A stretch of DNA of 64,000 nt from Hellea sp039977295 (GTDB taxonomy: Bacteria; Pseudomonadota; Alphaproteobacteria; Caulobacterales; Maricaulaceae). A model generated the notes under the pieces. The model did no database searches and was not told the origin of the DNA. It worked only from the letters and a program-made list of their open reading frames with translations. Location: assembly GCA_039977295.1 (NCBI GenBank), contig JBDWDN010000003.1:1-64000 (forward strand), in the 5' to 3' direction. Positions 7,640 to 16,173 of the stretch are shown here, piece after piece. The translations under genes and the position numbers were made by a program. Every line of letters begins with the position of its first letter. The first letter of the stretch is position 1.

Positions 7640-7784
7640 TGTAGTGGCCCTTCACTGCGAAAAATTTTACCCCAAAATCCTTAATCCTTAGGCTTGGCTT
7701 GCAAATGGGGCCATGTTACGCCCCTTACAGAAACTCTCTTTTATAGGTTCTATACATAAAGAGAGGCCGCCAGAAAGAAGTGCC

Positions 7785-8600
7785 ATGAGTGATATGCAAA
7801 GCCTGCAGACACATACGCCGCCAGCCGTTCGGGAATTTGGCATGGTCAATTGGATGGGCCTCGCCACATTGTATAAGAAGGAAGTCAAACGCTTCCTACG
7901 TGTCGGGCCGCAGACCCTGCTCGCGCCTGTCATTTCCAACCTTTTATATATGACCGTTTTTGTGCTCGCCTTTGCGGCGCTACGCCCTGACCCAAAAGAG
8001 TTTATGGCCTTCCTTGCGCCGGGTCTTGTGATGCTTGGCATTTTAAATAACGCCGCCGCGAATAGTAGCTCTTCTATTATGACAGGCAAAATGATGGGCA
8101 GCATTACCGACGTCCTTATGCCGCCGCTGTCATATTTTGAACTTGCACTCGGCTGGATTGCCGGCGCGGCGACACGCGGCATATTAGTCGCCATCGCGAC
8201 CTCAATCGCGCTAAGTTTCTTTGCGCCGATGATGCCGGTTATAATATGGGCCGTTTTATTCTTTGGTATCTCAGCCGCCTTTATGATGGGCATGGTCGGC
8301 GTTTTGTCAGGGGTATGGGCCGAGAAATTCGATCAACTCGCGGTCGTCAATCAGTTTATTATCCTGCCGCTCTCATTCCTCTCGGGAACTTTTTATTCTA
8401 TCGACGTGCTGCCGGCGACGTTTCAAAAACTGATTATGTTTAATCCGCTTTTCTATCTTATTGACGGCTTTCGCTACGGTTTTCTCGGCACGTCTGACGG
8501 GCCGATTATGACGGGCGTTATCGTTATTACTGTTATCAACATCATTCTTTTCACCTTCGTCCTGCTTGTTTTAAAGTCGGGATGGCGGATTAAATCATAA
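7785..8600 (+). CDS. ABC-2 type transporter permease
   Basis: This 271-residue inner-membrane protein has six hydrophobic segments and the ABC-2 permease layout. A cytoplasmic N-terminus (TLYKKEVKRFLRVGPQTLLAPV) is followed by the first helix (SNLLYMTVFVLAF), GLVMLGILNNAAANSSSSI, and the conserved LSGTFYSIDVLPATFQKLI near residues 205-225. It would pair with an ATPase to export a drug, lipid or polysaccharide; no ATPase gene is adjacent. ATG at 7785 has AGAAAG upstream; an upstream in-frame extension lacks this. It ends 10 bases before argD and is probably co-transcribed with it, though function need not be related. Confidence 0.88.
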   Translation: MSDMQSLQTHTPPAVREFGMVNWMGLATLYKKEVKRFLRVGPQTLLAPVISNLLYMTVFVLAFAALRPDPKEFMAFLAPGLVMLGILNNAAANSSSSIMTGKMMGSITDVLMPPLSYFELALGWIAGAATRGILVAIATSIALSFFAPMMPVIIWAVLFFGISAAFMMGMVGVLSGVWAEKFDQLAVVNQFIILPLSFLSGTFYSIDVLPATFQKLIMFNPLFYLIDGFRYGFLGTSDGPIMTGVIVITVINIILFTFVLLVLKSGWRIKS

Positions 8601-8610
8601 GGACTTTATC

Positions 8611-9816
8611 ATGGCTAAAGGCGACCATCTCTACGACACATATAAACCTCCAGCGCATGAATTTGTACGCGGCGAAGGGGCTTATCTTTATACAGAGAAC
8701 GGCGATAAATATCTCGATTTCATCGCGGGTATTTCTGTCAACTGCTTGGGGCATAATCATCCAGCGCCAAAAGCGGCACTGATCGCGCAAGCTGATAAGG
8801 TCTGGCATCTCTCAGGCATGTATCAACTGACAGAAGCCAAAAAACTCGCAAAGAAATATTGCGACGCTCTGCCCTTTGCGGAGAAAGTCTTCTTTACCAA
8901 TTCAGGCGCTGAAGCGCTTGAATGCGCGATGAAAACCGCGCGTAAATTTCATTATGATAATGGCGCCCCAGAACGCTTTGACATCATTACCTTCCAAGGC
9001 GCGTTTCACGGCCGGACCTTTGCGACAATAAATGCAGGCGGAAATCCAAAATATCTCAAAGGCTTTGGCCCTGCCCTTCCTGGCTTTATCCATCTTCCCT
9101 TTGGCGATCACGACGCGCTGAAAGAGGCTATTTCTGACACGACAGCGGCAATCCTTGTCGAGCCCGTCCAAGGCGAAGGCGGCCTTCGTCCTCTTCCCGA
9201 AGTCTGCCTGCGCGGATTGCGCGAGCTTTGCGACGAAAAAGGCATTTTGCTGATTTATGACGAAGTCCAATGCGGCGCGGGCCGCACCGGTAAACTCTTT
9301 GCCCATCAATGGGCCGAAGGCGCAGAACCTGACATCATGGCCGTGGCCAAAGGCGTTGGCGGCGGCTTCCCCATGGGCGCTTGTATCGCAACGCAAGAGG
9401 CTGCAGCGGGTATGGTTCCTGGCACGCACGGCTCGACTTATGGCGGCAACCCGCTGGCCATGGCGGTCGGCAATGCCGTTTGGGACGAAATCTCAAAGCC
9501 TGAGTTTTTGGAACAGGTCGAGCGCGTCTCGAATTTCCTCAAGCAGCAATTTGAGAGCTTAAAAGACGAATTCCCGGATGTCGTCAAAGAGCTTCGCGGT
9601 AAAGGCCTGCTTTGCGGTATGCAGCTAAAAAAGCCTGCCGTAGATGTTCGCGCTATGATGTTAGAGCATAAAATGCTGGGCGGTTCTGCGGGGGATAACG
9701 TCCTGCGCCTAGCGCCGTCATTAATTATAACAGAAGACCATGTGCGCGAAGCCGTCGGTATTCTGCGTAAATGCTTCAAAGAGGCCCAAGCGCTTGAGGA
9801 TTACATCGCGCCTTAG
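8611..9816 (+). CDS. argD: Acetylornithine aminotransferase
   Basis: ArgD is a PLP enzyme of class III that converts N-acetylglutamate semialdehyde to N-acetylornithine in arginine synthesis. It may also act as succinyldiaminopimelate aminotransferase. The 401-residue length is typical. Visible motifs include YLDFIAGISVNCLGHNHP at the N-terminus, FTNSGAEALE, FHGRTFATINA, the PLP-binding DEVQCGAGRTG and the Schiff-base lysine in AVAKGVGGGFPMGA. Spacing from the permease gene is 10 bases, with AAGGAC as ribosome-binding site. argF follows about 1 kb downstream on the same strand, but a minus-strand gene lies between, so they are probably separate transcripts. Confidence 0.95.
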   Translation: MAKGDHLYDTYKPPAHEFVRGEGAYLYTENGDKYLDFIAGISVNCLGHNHPAPKAALIAQADKVWHLSGMYQLTEAKKLAKKYCDALPFAEKVFFTNSGAEALECAMKTARKFHYDNGAPERFDIITFQGAFHGRTFATINAGGNPKYLKGFGPALPGFIHLPFGDHDALKEAISDTTAAILVEPVQGEGGLRPLPEVCLRGLRELCDEKGILLIYDEVQCGAGRTGKLFAHQWAEGAEPDIMAVAKGVGGGFPMGACIATQEAAAGMVPGTHGSTYGGNPLAMAVGNAVWDEISKPEFLEQVERVSNFLKQQFESLKDEFPDVVKELRGKGLLCGMQLKKPAVDVRAMMLEHKMLGGSAGDNVLRLAPSLIITEDHVREAVGILRKCFKEAQALEDYIAP

Positions 9817-9845
9817 TTAGGCCTCCCCCCACACCCCTATTGCTT

Positions 9846-9868
9846 GTTCCCCGATTCAATCGGGGAAC
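9846..9868. repeat. Short palindromic hairpin downstream of argD
   Basis: GTTCCCCGAT and ATCGGGGAAC form a perfect 10-bp stem around a 3-base loop (TCA). It has no T-tract, so it is more like a dispersed REP-type palindrome than a terminator, although it could protect the argD mRNA 3' end. The loop junction creates a GATTC (GANTC) site. Confidence 0.5.
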
Positions 9869-10004
9869 TCCCAGCGCGCATCCCTGCGCCCTCTTTTTTT
9901 GGGGGGACCCTCACGTCTTTCGTTTGTTCTCACAAACGATTGAACGGAGGACAATAATATAGATGATTCACATGAGTTTAGTTGGCAGGGATTTTCATAA
10001 TTCC

Positions 10005-10052
10005 CAGAAAAATAAAAAATCCTGCGCGTCCATTTACAAACGCGCAGGATTT
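10005..10052 (-). terminator. Rho-independent terminator of the UrcA-family gene
   Basis: AAATCCTGCGCGT and ACGCGCAGGATTT form a perfect 13-bp stem around a 10-base loop. On the minus strand it runs into a T-rich tail (ATTTTTTATTTTT). It sits 42 bases beyond the minus-strand stop at 10095, so it terminates that gene. On the plus strand it may also act weakly for argD. Confidence 0.8.
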
Positions 10053-10094
10053 ATGATTTTAGAAAAGAGAGCGTTAGCCTCCCAATGGGAGACG

Positions 10095-10481
10095 CTATCC
10101 ACCCATCTTTTCCTGATCCAAGTGATACACCGTCAAGGTTTTAAGATCGGCGCTTTCTACAAATTGATCCATGAGATCAAAAACGCATTCTGATTTAGAG
10201 ATGAGCTCTCCGCCCTGACGGTCGACAGCTTTGCCAATTCTACACGCTTTTTTAGCTTTACTTTGCATGGCTGTGTAAACCTGCCTAAGTCCAGTTTCGC
10301 TGTCCAACAATGAACGCTTAAACTTCACAGAATATTCTTTCTCAACGATAGTTTCCAGTCCAGGGGAGGCTTGGGCCGTATGAGGCAAGAGAAGGGCTGT
10401 GGCATAGGTCATGGTGACGGCTGTCAAAAACTTGACAGTTTGAAGAGAAGGCTTCACATATTTTAGGTGTTGAGTAAGCAT
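10095..10481 (-). CDS. UrcA family protein
   Basis: This is a 128-residue exported protein of the alphaproteobacterial UrcA family, small periplasmic proteins of poorly known role. A signal peptide of about 38 residues ends at TAQA-SPG. The mature part has two Cys (KKACRIGK and KSECVFDLMDQFVESADLKTL), which fits the conserved cysteine pair and C-terminal helix of the family. ATG at 10481 follows AAAGGA. A strong terminator follows the stop, so it is a single-gene unit between argD and argF. Confidence 0.75.
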   Translation of the reverse strand: MLTQHLKYVKPSLQTVKFLTAVTMTYATALLLPHTAQASPGLETIVEKEYSVKFKRSLLDSETGLRQVYTAMQSKAKKACRIGKAVDRQGGELISKSECVFDLMDQFVESADLKTLTVYHLDQEKMGG

Positions 10482-10509
10482 TGTAGGGTCCTTTCTTATA
10501 ATGCTTGTC

Positions 10510-10566
10510 GAAACGCAAGCGGCAAGGTTGCAGCCTTGCCGCATCTGCGGCTTTGCAGGACGTTTC
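10510..10566. repeat. Nested palindrome (three-way junction) upstream of the UrcA-family gene
   Basis: An outer pair GAAACG/CGTTTC encloses two hairpins: GGCAAGG...CCTTGCC (10521-10540) and GCCGCA-TC-TGCGGC (10538-10551, sharing three bases with the first). The arrangement resembles the element at the end of purH (59440-59499). It lies 30 bases upstream of the UrcA-family start. It may be a dispersed repeat or a structured leader. The rest of 10567-10796 shows nothing else recognisable except the argF ribosome-binding site. Confidence 0.35.
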
Positions 10567-10796
10567 CGCCCTACATCTCTTCTTTGCGCCTCTCTCACAT
10601 AAAATTCGAGTTAATTCCGTGTCTCGCCCACAAGTGCATAAAGCTGCCCAATAATTGGCGCCCAAAAATGGCGGTCTGCATAATTATTGTTTTCAGCCCT
10701 CCCAAAATCGCTTTCTCAAAATCGCAAAGTCAAGATTATTTTCTTCTTCCATCCCTCGTCTCAATTGGCTAAACCTGCTTTTTGCGTGAGGGAAAC

Positions 10797-11723
10797 ATGC
10801 CAAAGCACTTTCTATCATTGGCCGATATTGAAGCTTCAGAACTGCGCTCTATTTTAGATGAAGCGCACCGTATCAAATCTGCACGCAAAGACCTTCCCAA
10901 AGGTCGTCTTGATCCTGACGCACCTTTTATGGGTGAAACCCTCGCGCTTATTTTTGAGAAATCTAGCACGCGGACGCGTTTCAGCTTTGACATGGCTATG
11001 CGCCAGCTTGGCGGCAGCTCTATCACAGCAACCAGCAATGATATGCAGATCGGGCGCGGCGAGACGGTTGAAGACACCGCCAAAGTGCTCTCGCGTTTTG
11101 TCGACGGCATTATGCTCCGGGCCAATAGCCACGAAACAATTACGAATCTCGCCCATAATGCCAGCATCCCCGTCATTAACGGGCTTACTGATTACAATCA
11201 TCCCTGCCAAATCATGGCCGATTTACAAACGCTGGAAGAACGCGGCGGGAACCTAAAAGACATGACGCTTACATGGGTGGGCGACGGCAATAATGTCGCC
11301 GTTAGCTTTATCAACGCCGCCGCTAAATTTGGCTATAAATTGCGTTTGTCTTGCCCCGAAGGATATACCGTGCCTGGCCAAACTGTTGAGGCTGCCCGCA
11401 ATAACGGCGCAAAGATAGAGACTATTACTGACGCGCTTACGGCCTGCGAAAATACCGATGTTGTTATCGCAGATACCTTTGTCAGCATGGGCGACACAGA
11501 TGCGGAGAAACGGCTTGAGGACCTGATGAAAAATCATCAAGTCAGTGACCGCCTCATGAACGCCGCAAACAAAACCGCGATTTTCCTGCACTGCCTCCCA
11601 GCGCATCGCGGCGAAGAGGTTACAGCCAGCGTCATAGACGGCCCGCAAAGCGCGGTCTTTGATGAAGCCGAGAATAGGCTTCACGCGCAGAAGGCGGTAA
11701 TAAGGTGGTGTTTGGGGAGTTAG
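10797..11723 (+). CDS. argF: Ornithine carbamoyltransferase
   Basis: ArgF makes citrulline from ornithine and carbamoyl phosphate in the cytoplasm. The 308-residue protein has the carbamoyl-phosphate motif EKSSTRTRFSFD (STRT), the HPCQ motif (DYNHPCQIMADLQTL), the ornithine-binding VSMGD region and the C-terminal HCLPAHRGEEV. ATG at 10797 is preferred over an earlier GTG because GAGGGA lies 5 bases upstream and the protein then begins MPKHFLSL, as family members do. It is on the same strand as argD, separated by the UrcA-family gene. Confidence 0.95.
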   Translation: MPKHFLSLADIEASELRSILDEAHRIKSARKDLPKGRLDPDAPFMGETLALIFEKSSTRTRFSFDMAMRQLGGSSITATSNDMQIGRGETVEDTAKVLSRFVDGIMLRANSHETITNLAHNASIPVINGLTDYNHPCQIMADLQTLEERGGNLKDMTLTWVGDGNNVAVSFINAAAKFGYKLRLSCPEGYTVPGQTVEAARNNGAKIETITDALTACENTDVVIADTFVSMGDTDAEKRLEDLMKNHQVSDRLMNAANKTAIFLHCLPAHRGEEVTASVIDGPQSAVFDEAENRLHAQKAVIRWCLGS

Positions 11724-11870
11724 AACTCCCTCTATCCATCATCCCTGCCTCTTGTTGAATTGCATACATAAAGGCGGGAATGTTGAGAAATAGAATGGCG
11801 GTTTCGCCGTAAATATAGATTAGTCCAATTTAGAAACCTTGTTTCAGACTGAAGACTGTGTTCACCGCCG

Positions 11871-13265
11871 CTATTTATCTTCCTCGGTCTTAAACACCAC
11901 CCCATCCAGCGGCGTTTTGTAATTATAAGATACGTTGGCGGTTACACGTATGGTTTTGGACCCACTCATCATGGTTTCGCGCAGGGCATTACTTTGATTC
12001 GCTTGAGTGCGGCGCGCGACCTGTTTGGTCACGGCAGGAATAATGCGTTCTTGCGTTGATGCGGGGGTTCTAACAACGCGTCTCGCTTCTTGTTTCGTCA
12101 CGGCTGGAATGACGCGCTCTTGAATTCGGCCATCAATCGTAACCAACTCTGTCGAGGCTTCCTGCACCACAAATGTTTCATATACAGTTTCATATACGGG
12201 CGGAACCGTGACATATTCCACCGATTGAGGCCGCAAAACAACTTCTTCCATACCAACCGAATAGATAGCGGCTTGCGATGGGCATTGTGAACCCGGCACC
12301 GCAATGCTGCCATCTGGACATGTATTATAAGCGATGGCGAGCGGCGCATCAGGAACGGGGCTATTATATTGCCTGAAATTATTTCTATTGCGGCTCGTCG
12401 CTTGGCTGCGAATGACACGGTCTGAAAATAAAGTTCTTTGTTGCGGCGTAACGCTACGATTGCCGTGCGGACTAATGATAATTGCTTGTCGACCATATCG
12501 CGCGGTGCGTTCTGTGTCTGTAACAGAAAATCGCTCAATAGTGGTCAATTGCGTCCCCGCAATACGAGCGGACAGCTCCGCTTTTTCCCGGGCATTAGCG
12601 ACAGCCTTTTCGGCAGCCTCTTTATATAAGTCATCATAGTTTGAAAAATCAAAGCCGTAGAGATTTACCTGTTCAACCCCCGCCTCTGTAAAGGCCGTTA
12701 TATAATCAGAGATTTCGCCAGACGGGCGCACCCAAGCTGTGAACCGAATATAACCTTTAATATGGGTTACGGGACAGATCTTTTGCGAGATACGCGCCTT
12801 TGGAGACCTTAGCTTTTCACGTATATCTTCACGGCGATTCTTCTGCTGTTGATTAAATCCATTATCAACTACAATATCCCGGTGGCGGAGTTGAGCTTTG
12901 AGGTTATGTGCCAAACAGACTTCATTTCGCTGCTCACTGGCCGACAAATTAGTGAAACTAATTTCAACATTTTGACCCGCAATAACATCCTGCACGCGAT
13001 TTATAATTTTCGCGGCCTCATCCATGGCTTTATAATCAAATTCAGCCTTGGTTTCTATGTAGCCTGTAATCACAGCGATATCAGGCGCCGCGCGAACTGT
13101 GCCTGTGCCTTTCACGGCTATAGGTGTGGCTTTAAACGGCTCTATCTCGATTTCTTCTTGGTCAGATTTCCAATCTAAATAATCCTCAATGTCCTCTACC
13201 TGCAGTCCTTGATTACAGCCCGTCAAAAGCAAACACAGCAGCACTATTCCAAATTGCTTATTCAT
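11871..13265 (-). CDS. SIMPL domain (DUF541) lipoprotein with repetitive C-terminal region
   Basis: This 464-residue protein has a lipobox (LLCLLLTGC) and a SIMPL/DUF541 domain. That domain starts at VKGTGTVRAAPDIAVITGYI and continues to about residue 240, where KAVANAREKAELSARIAG is the typical helix. The C-terminal part is unusual: VETV-type repeats (PPVYETVYETFVV) and two copies of ERVIPAVTKQ or ERIIPAVTKQ, each followed by an (E/V)ARR segment, precede a final stretch that returns to DUF541-like sequence (MMSGSKTIRVTANVSYNYK). SIMPL proteins are periplasmic or outer-membrane proteins of unclear role. ATG at 13265 overlaps the stop of the upstream gene, so the pair is translationally coupled. 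Confidence 0.75.
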   Translation of the reverse strand: MNKQFGIVLLCLLLTGCNQGLQVEDIEDYLDWKSDQEEIEIEPFKATPIAVKGTGTVRAAPDIAVITGYIETKAEFDYKAMDEAAKIINRVQDVIAGQNVEISFTNLSASEQRNEVCLAHNLKAQLRHRDIVVDNGFNQQQKNRREDIREKLRSPKARISQKICPVTHIKGYIRFTAWVRPSGEISDYITAFTEAGVEQVNLYGFDFSNYDDLYKEAAEKAVANAREKAELSARIAGTQLTTIERFSVTDTERTARYGRQAIIISPHGNRSVTPQQRTLFSDRVIRSQATSRNRNNFRQYNSPVPDAPLAIAYNTCPDGSIAVPGSQCPSQAAIYSVGMEEVVLRPQSVEYVTVPPVYETVYETFVVQEASTELVTIDGRIQERVIPAVTKQEARRVVRTPASTQERIIPAVTKQVARRTQANQSNALRETMMSGSKTIRVTANVSYNYKTPLDGVVFKTEEDK

Positions 13266-14109
13266 AGATGAACTCCAACTCAACCATGGCTGAAATGACT
13301 TGTGGGCCAGGCCTAAGGTTCATCTCCGTTACGCTGCGAGACTCGCTTTCATCCTTGAGTAATCGAGCGCTCTCTCCTGCGCCTGTGGTGGAGACGCGAG
13401 GCGCATTCGCGACTTGCTGTGAATAGGTCGGACGGTAGCTTTGCAAATTCAGAACGCCCGTAATATTAGCCCCTCCAGCATCCGCCAGTCTCTGCGCTTT
13501 ATCGCGTGCGTTACTAACGGCTTTTTCGCCCGCCTGAAGTTCCACCTCTTCGATATTGGAAATGCGATAGCCATTCAACCTAACGCGGACGGCCCCGGCC
13601 TCAGAGAGTTTAGAAATCACGGTACCCGCCAGTTCCGGCGGCCCGCCTGTAAAGGTAAAAGTGACAGAGGCTTGCTGAGCTACATCTTTGCAGAGCTTTT
13701 TGCTAATTCGCTTTTCGTCCTCGCGTAAACTCGAATTGGTTCTATCGGCCTCTTGGTTAAACAGCAGACATTCGGGGTCTTTCACACTGGTCGTGTTCAC
13801 AGTGGCAAAGTTAAACTCCGTCAGGCCGATATCCTCAATCTTGGGTAAATTATCTTGTACCATATTGATGACCTCAGCGACCTGGTTCATGGCCGCTGTG
13901 ACGTCTTCATCTTGTTTAATAACGGCGCCAGAGACGACAAAGCTATCCGGCATAACTTCAATTTCGCCAACACCAACGACCGAAAGGGTTTTGATCTCCT
14001 TAGGGTCCATTTCAGTCGGATTTTTTGAAACGTCGCAGCCGCCTAAAACGGCAGTTACAACAACCAGCAATGCCCCAAAGCTGATATTTTGTAGAAAATG
14101 GAAAGTCAT
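13258..14109 (-). CDS. SIMPL domain (DUF541) lipoprotein
   Basis: This is a 283-residue lipoprotein with a lipobox (TAVLGGC) and a full DUF541 domain: LSVVGVGEIEVMPDSFVVSG at the start, AGEKAVSNARDKAQRLADAG in the middle and VISAMVELEFIYE at the end. Family members are exported envelope proteins linked in some species to stress resistance; no enzymatic function is established. ATG at 14109 has GGGGAA upstream; a TTG 12 bases earlier is less likely. It overlaps the second SIMPL gene by 8 bases. The downstream copy probably arose by duplication and then gained its repetitive insert. Confidence 0.8.
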   Translation of the reverse strand: MTFHFLQNISFGALLVVVTAVLGGCDVSKNPTEMDPKEIKTLSVVGVGEIEVMPDSFVVSGAVIKQDEDVTAAMNQVAEVINMVQDNLPKIEDIGLTEFNFATVNTTSVKDPECLLFNQEADRTNSSLREDEKRISKKLCKDVAQQASVTFTFTGGPPELAGTVISKLSEAGAVRVRLNGYRISNIEEVELQAGEKAVSNARDKAQRLADAGGANITGVLNLQSYRPTYSQQVANAPRVSTTGAGESARLLKDESESRSVTEMNLRPGPQVISAMVELEFIYE

Positions 14110-14383
14110 ATTTTTCCCCAATTATAGGCTTCGTGTTATATGTAAGACGTATTTGATATGACAATCCTTGGAAATATTTCATTTTGTGCTGTTAAGCCAT
14201 CATAGCAAGATAATTGCATCGCAGACTGTCGATTTTGACCGGCTGGATCGCAGCGTCAAAACTCCCGCCCAGTTTTCATTAGCCCGTCCGTAGTTTACAA
14301 CCCTAGGCGCAGAAAGCAAATTGTGACCGCAGCCTATCACTTCATCTCTATACAAAGACGCAATTGGGCAGTAACAGGGCGCC

Positions 14384-16114
14384 ATGAAAAATACTATTAC
14401 CCGCCGGGGCCTTTTAGGGGCGTTGACCGCCACAAGCGCGGCGGCCTGTTCGCCCACGACATCCACGCCGTTTACAGCCAGCACGAAACTTGCGACGGGC
14501 ACGTTTTCTCATGGGATTGCCTCGGGCGACCCGCTGGGCGGCTCGGTTATATTATGGACACGGATTACGCCTAATAATCCCACAGCAGGACCTGTCGAGG
14601 TTATCTGGGAAATGGATAAAGACGAGAATTTTGGCTCGCTCTCAGCATCAGGCACCTTCACGACAAATGCAGCGCGAGACTGGACGGTTAAAGTAGACGC
14701 GACTGATCTCGACGGGAAGGCGGATTATTTTTACCGTTTCCGCGTTGGCGATACTGTGTCTCCTATCGGACGCACGAAGACCCTACCGCAAGCATCGGTC
14801 AATTCTGCGCGTTTTGCTGTCGTGTCTTGTGCCAATTGGGAACATGGTTTTTTCAACGCCTATGATCACATTGCGCGCCAAGACCATTTTGACGCTGTCA
14901 TTCATTTGGGCGATTATTATTATGAATATGGCGCGGGCGTCTATGCGACGGGGTCTGACATTGAGATTAATCGCCGCCATGTGCCGGAACATGAAATTGT
15001 CTCGCTAGAAGATTACCGCTTACGTCATGGTCAATATCGCAGCGACCCTGGCCTGCAAGGCGTTACCGCTAAAATGCCAATGATTGCGATTTGGGATGAC
15101 CATGAAACCAGTAATGATAGCTGGAAGGGCGGCGCGGAAAATCACGACGACAGTGAAGGCAGCTGGGAGGCCCGCCGCCAAGCGGCCCTGCGCGCTTATT
15201 ATGAATGGATGCCGATAAGAGAGCCGCGCGCAGGACATGTCCGAAAGGACATTTTCCGCAGCTATGATTGGGGGGATTTATTGACCCTTGTGACGGTCGA
15301 AACGCGCCTAACTGCGCGGGCTGAACCCCTCATTATAGAAGATTATTTTGACGAGATTGACGCCGTTGGAAATGCGGACAAATTTATTGCCGATGTGCTG
15401 CGCGATCCTTCGCGCGAAATGTTCGGTCAGGCGCAAGAGGACTTTGTAATTGACGCGCTTAAAACCTCAAAAGAGAACGGCACGGCTTGGCGGATTATGG
15501 CCAACCAAGTGATAATGGGCCGGCTGCTAACCACCGACATGGCGCCTTATATTGATGAAGACGCGCTGAGCGTTATTGAAAAAGATTGGGCGGGCGTGCG
15601 CGAAAGCATGGCGCTGTCGAAATATAACTTACCCATCTATCCCGATAGCTGGGATGGATATCCTATTGCTCGAGAAAATTTCTACCAGCGCCTGATTAAA
15701 GAAGGCGTGCAAGATATCGTTGTTTTGACGGGTGACGCGCATGAGTTTTGGTTAAATGACCTCACATCTGAGGCGGGCGAGAAAGTTGGCGTGGAATGCG
15801 TCACAACATCAGTGTCCTCCAAGACCTTAACAGCCTATCTCGGCGAGGCGACGGCAGATTATTCACTCCTTCTGACCCAAAGCAATCCTGACGCGCGCTA
15901 TTACAATGCGCTGCATAATGGCTATATTGACTTTAGCCTCACGCGCCGCCACGCAGCTATCCGCATGATGGCTGTCTCCACAGTGAAAGCTCAGGACTAT
16001 GAAGTCTTCGAAGCCGCCCGCTTTACCCTCAAACCTTATAAAGGCAGCGTAAAAGTGAGCAGCCCCAAGGGGCTAAATTTAAAGCAGCGGGCTTTGTTTA
16101 GCGGGCTGGGTTAG
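14384..16114 (+). CDS. phoD: Alkaline phosphatase D family phosphodiesterase (PhoD)
   Basis: This 576-residue protein starts with a twin-arginine signal (TRRGLLGALTATSAAAC); a Cys at the end suggests a Tat lipoprotein. A PhoD N-terminal domain (SHGIASGDPLGGSVILWTRI) is followed by the metallophosphatase core. Metal-site motifs are AVVSCANW, VIHLGDYYYEYG, AIWDDHE and VVLTGDAHEFW. PhoD enzymes release phosphate from phosphodiesters and phosphomonoesters outside the cytoplasm, with Ca/Fe in the active site. The start has only a weak AGGGC upstream. No Pho box was identified upstream by eye. Confidence 0.9.
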   Translation: MKNTITRRGLLGALTATSAAACSPTTSTPFTASTKLATGTFSHGIASGDPLGGSVILWTRITPNNPTAGPVEVIWEMDKDENFGSLSASGTFTTNAARDWTVKVDATDLDGKADYFYRFRVGDTVSPIGRTKTLPQASVNSARFAVVSCANWEHGFFNAYDHIARQDHFDAVIHLGDYYYEYGAGVYATGSDIEINRRHVPEHEIVSLEDYRLRHGQYRSDPGLQGVTAKMPMIAIWDDHETSNDSWKGGAENHDDSEGSWEARRQAALRAYYEWMPIREPRAGHVRKDIFRSYDWGDLLTLVTVETRLTARAEPLIIEDYFDEIDAVGNADKFIADVLRDPSREMFGQAQEDFVIDALKTSKENGTAWRIMANQVIMGRLLTTDMAPYIDEDALSVIEKDWAGVRESMALSKYNLPIYPDSWDGYPIARENFYQRLIKEGVQDIVVLTGDAHEFWLNDLTSEAGEKVGVECVTTSVSSKTLTAYLGEATADYSLLLTQSNPDARYYNALHNGYIDFSLTRRHAAIRMMAVSTVKAQDYEVFEAARFTLKPYKGSVKVSSPKGLNLKQRALFSGLG

Positions 16115-16173
16115 CGCGCTACCCACGCCCCCAAAGCCTTACATTTCGCATAAAGCGGGGCGAAGCTGATGCC

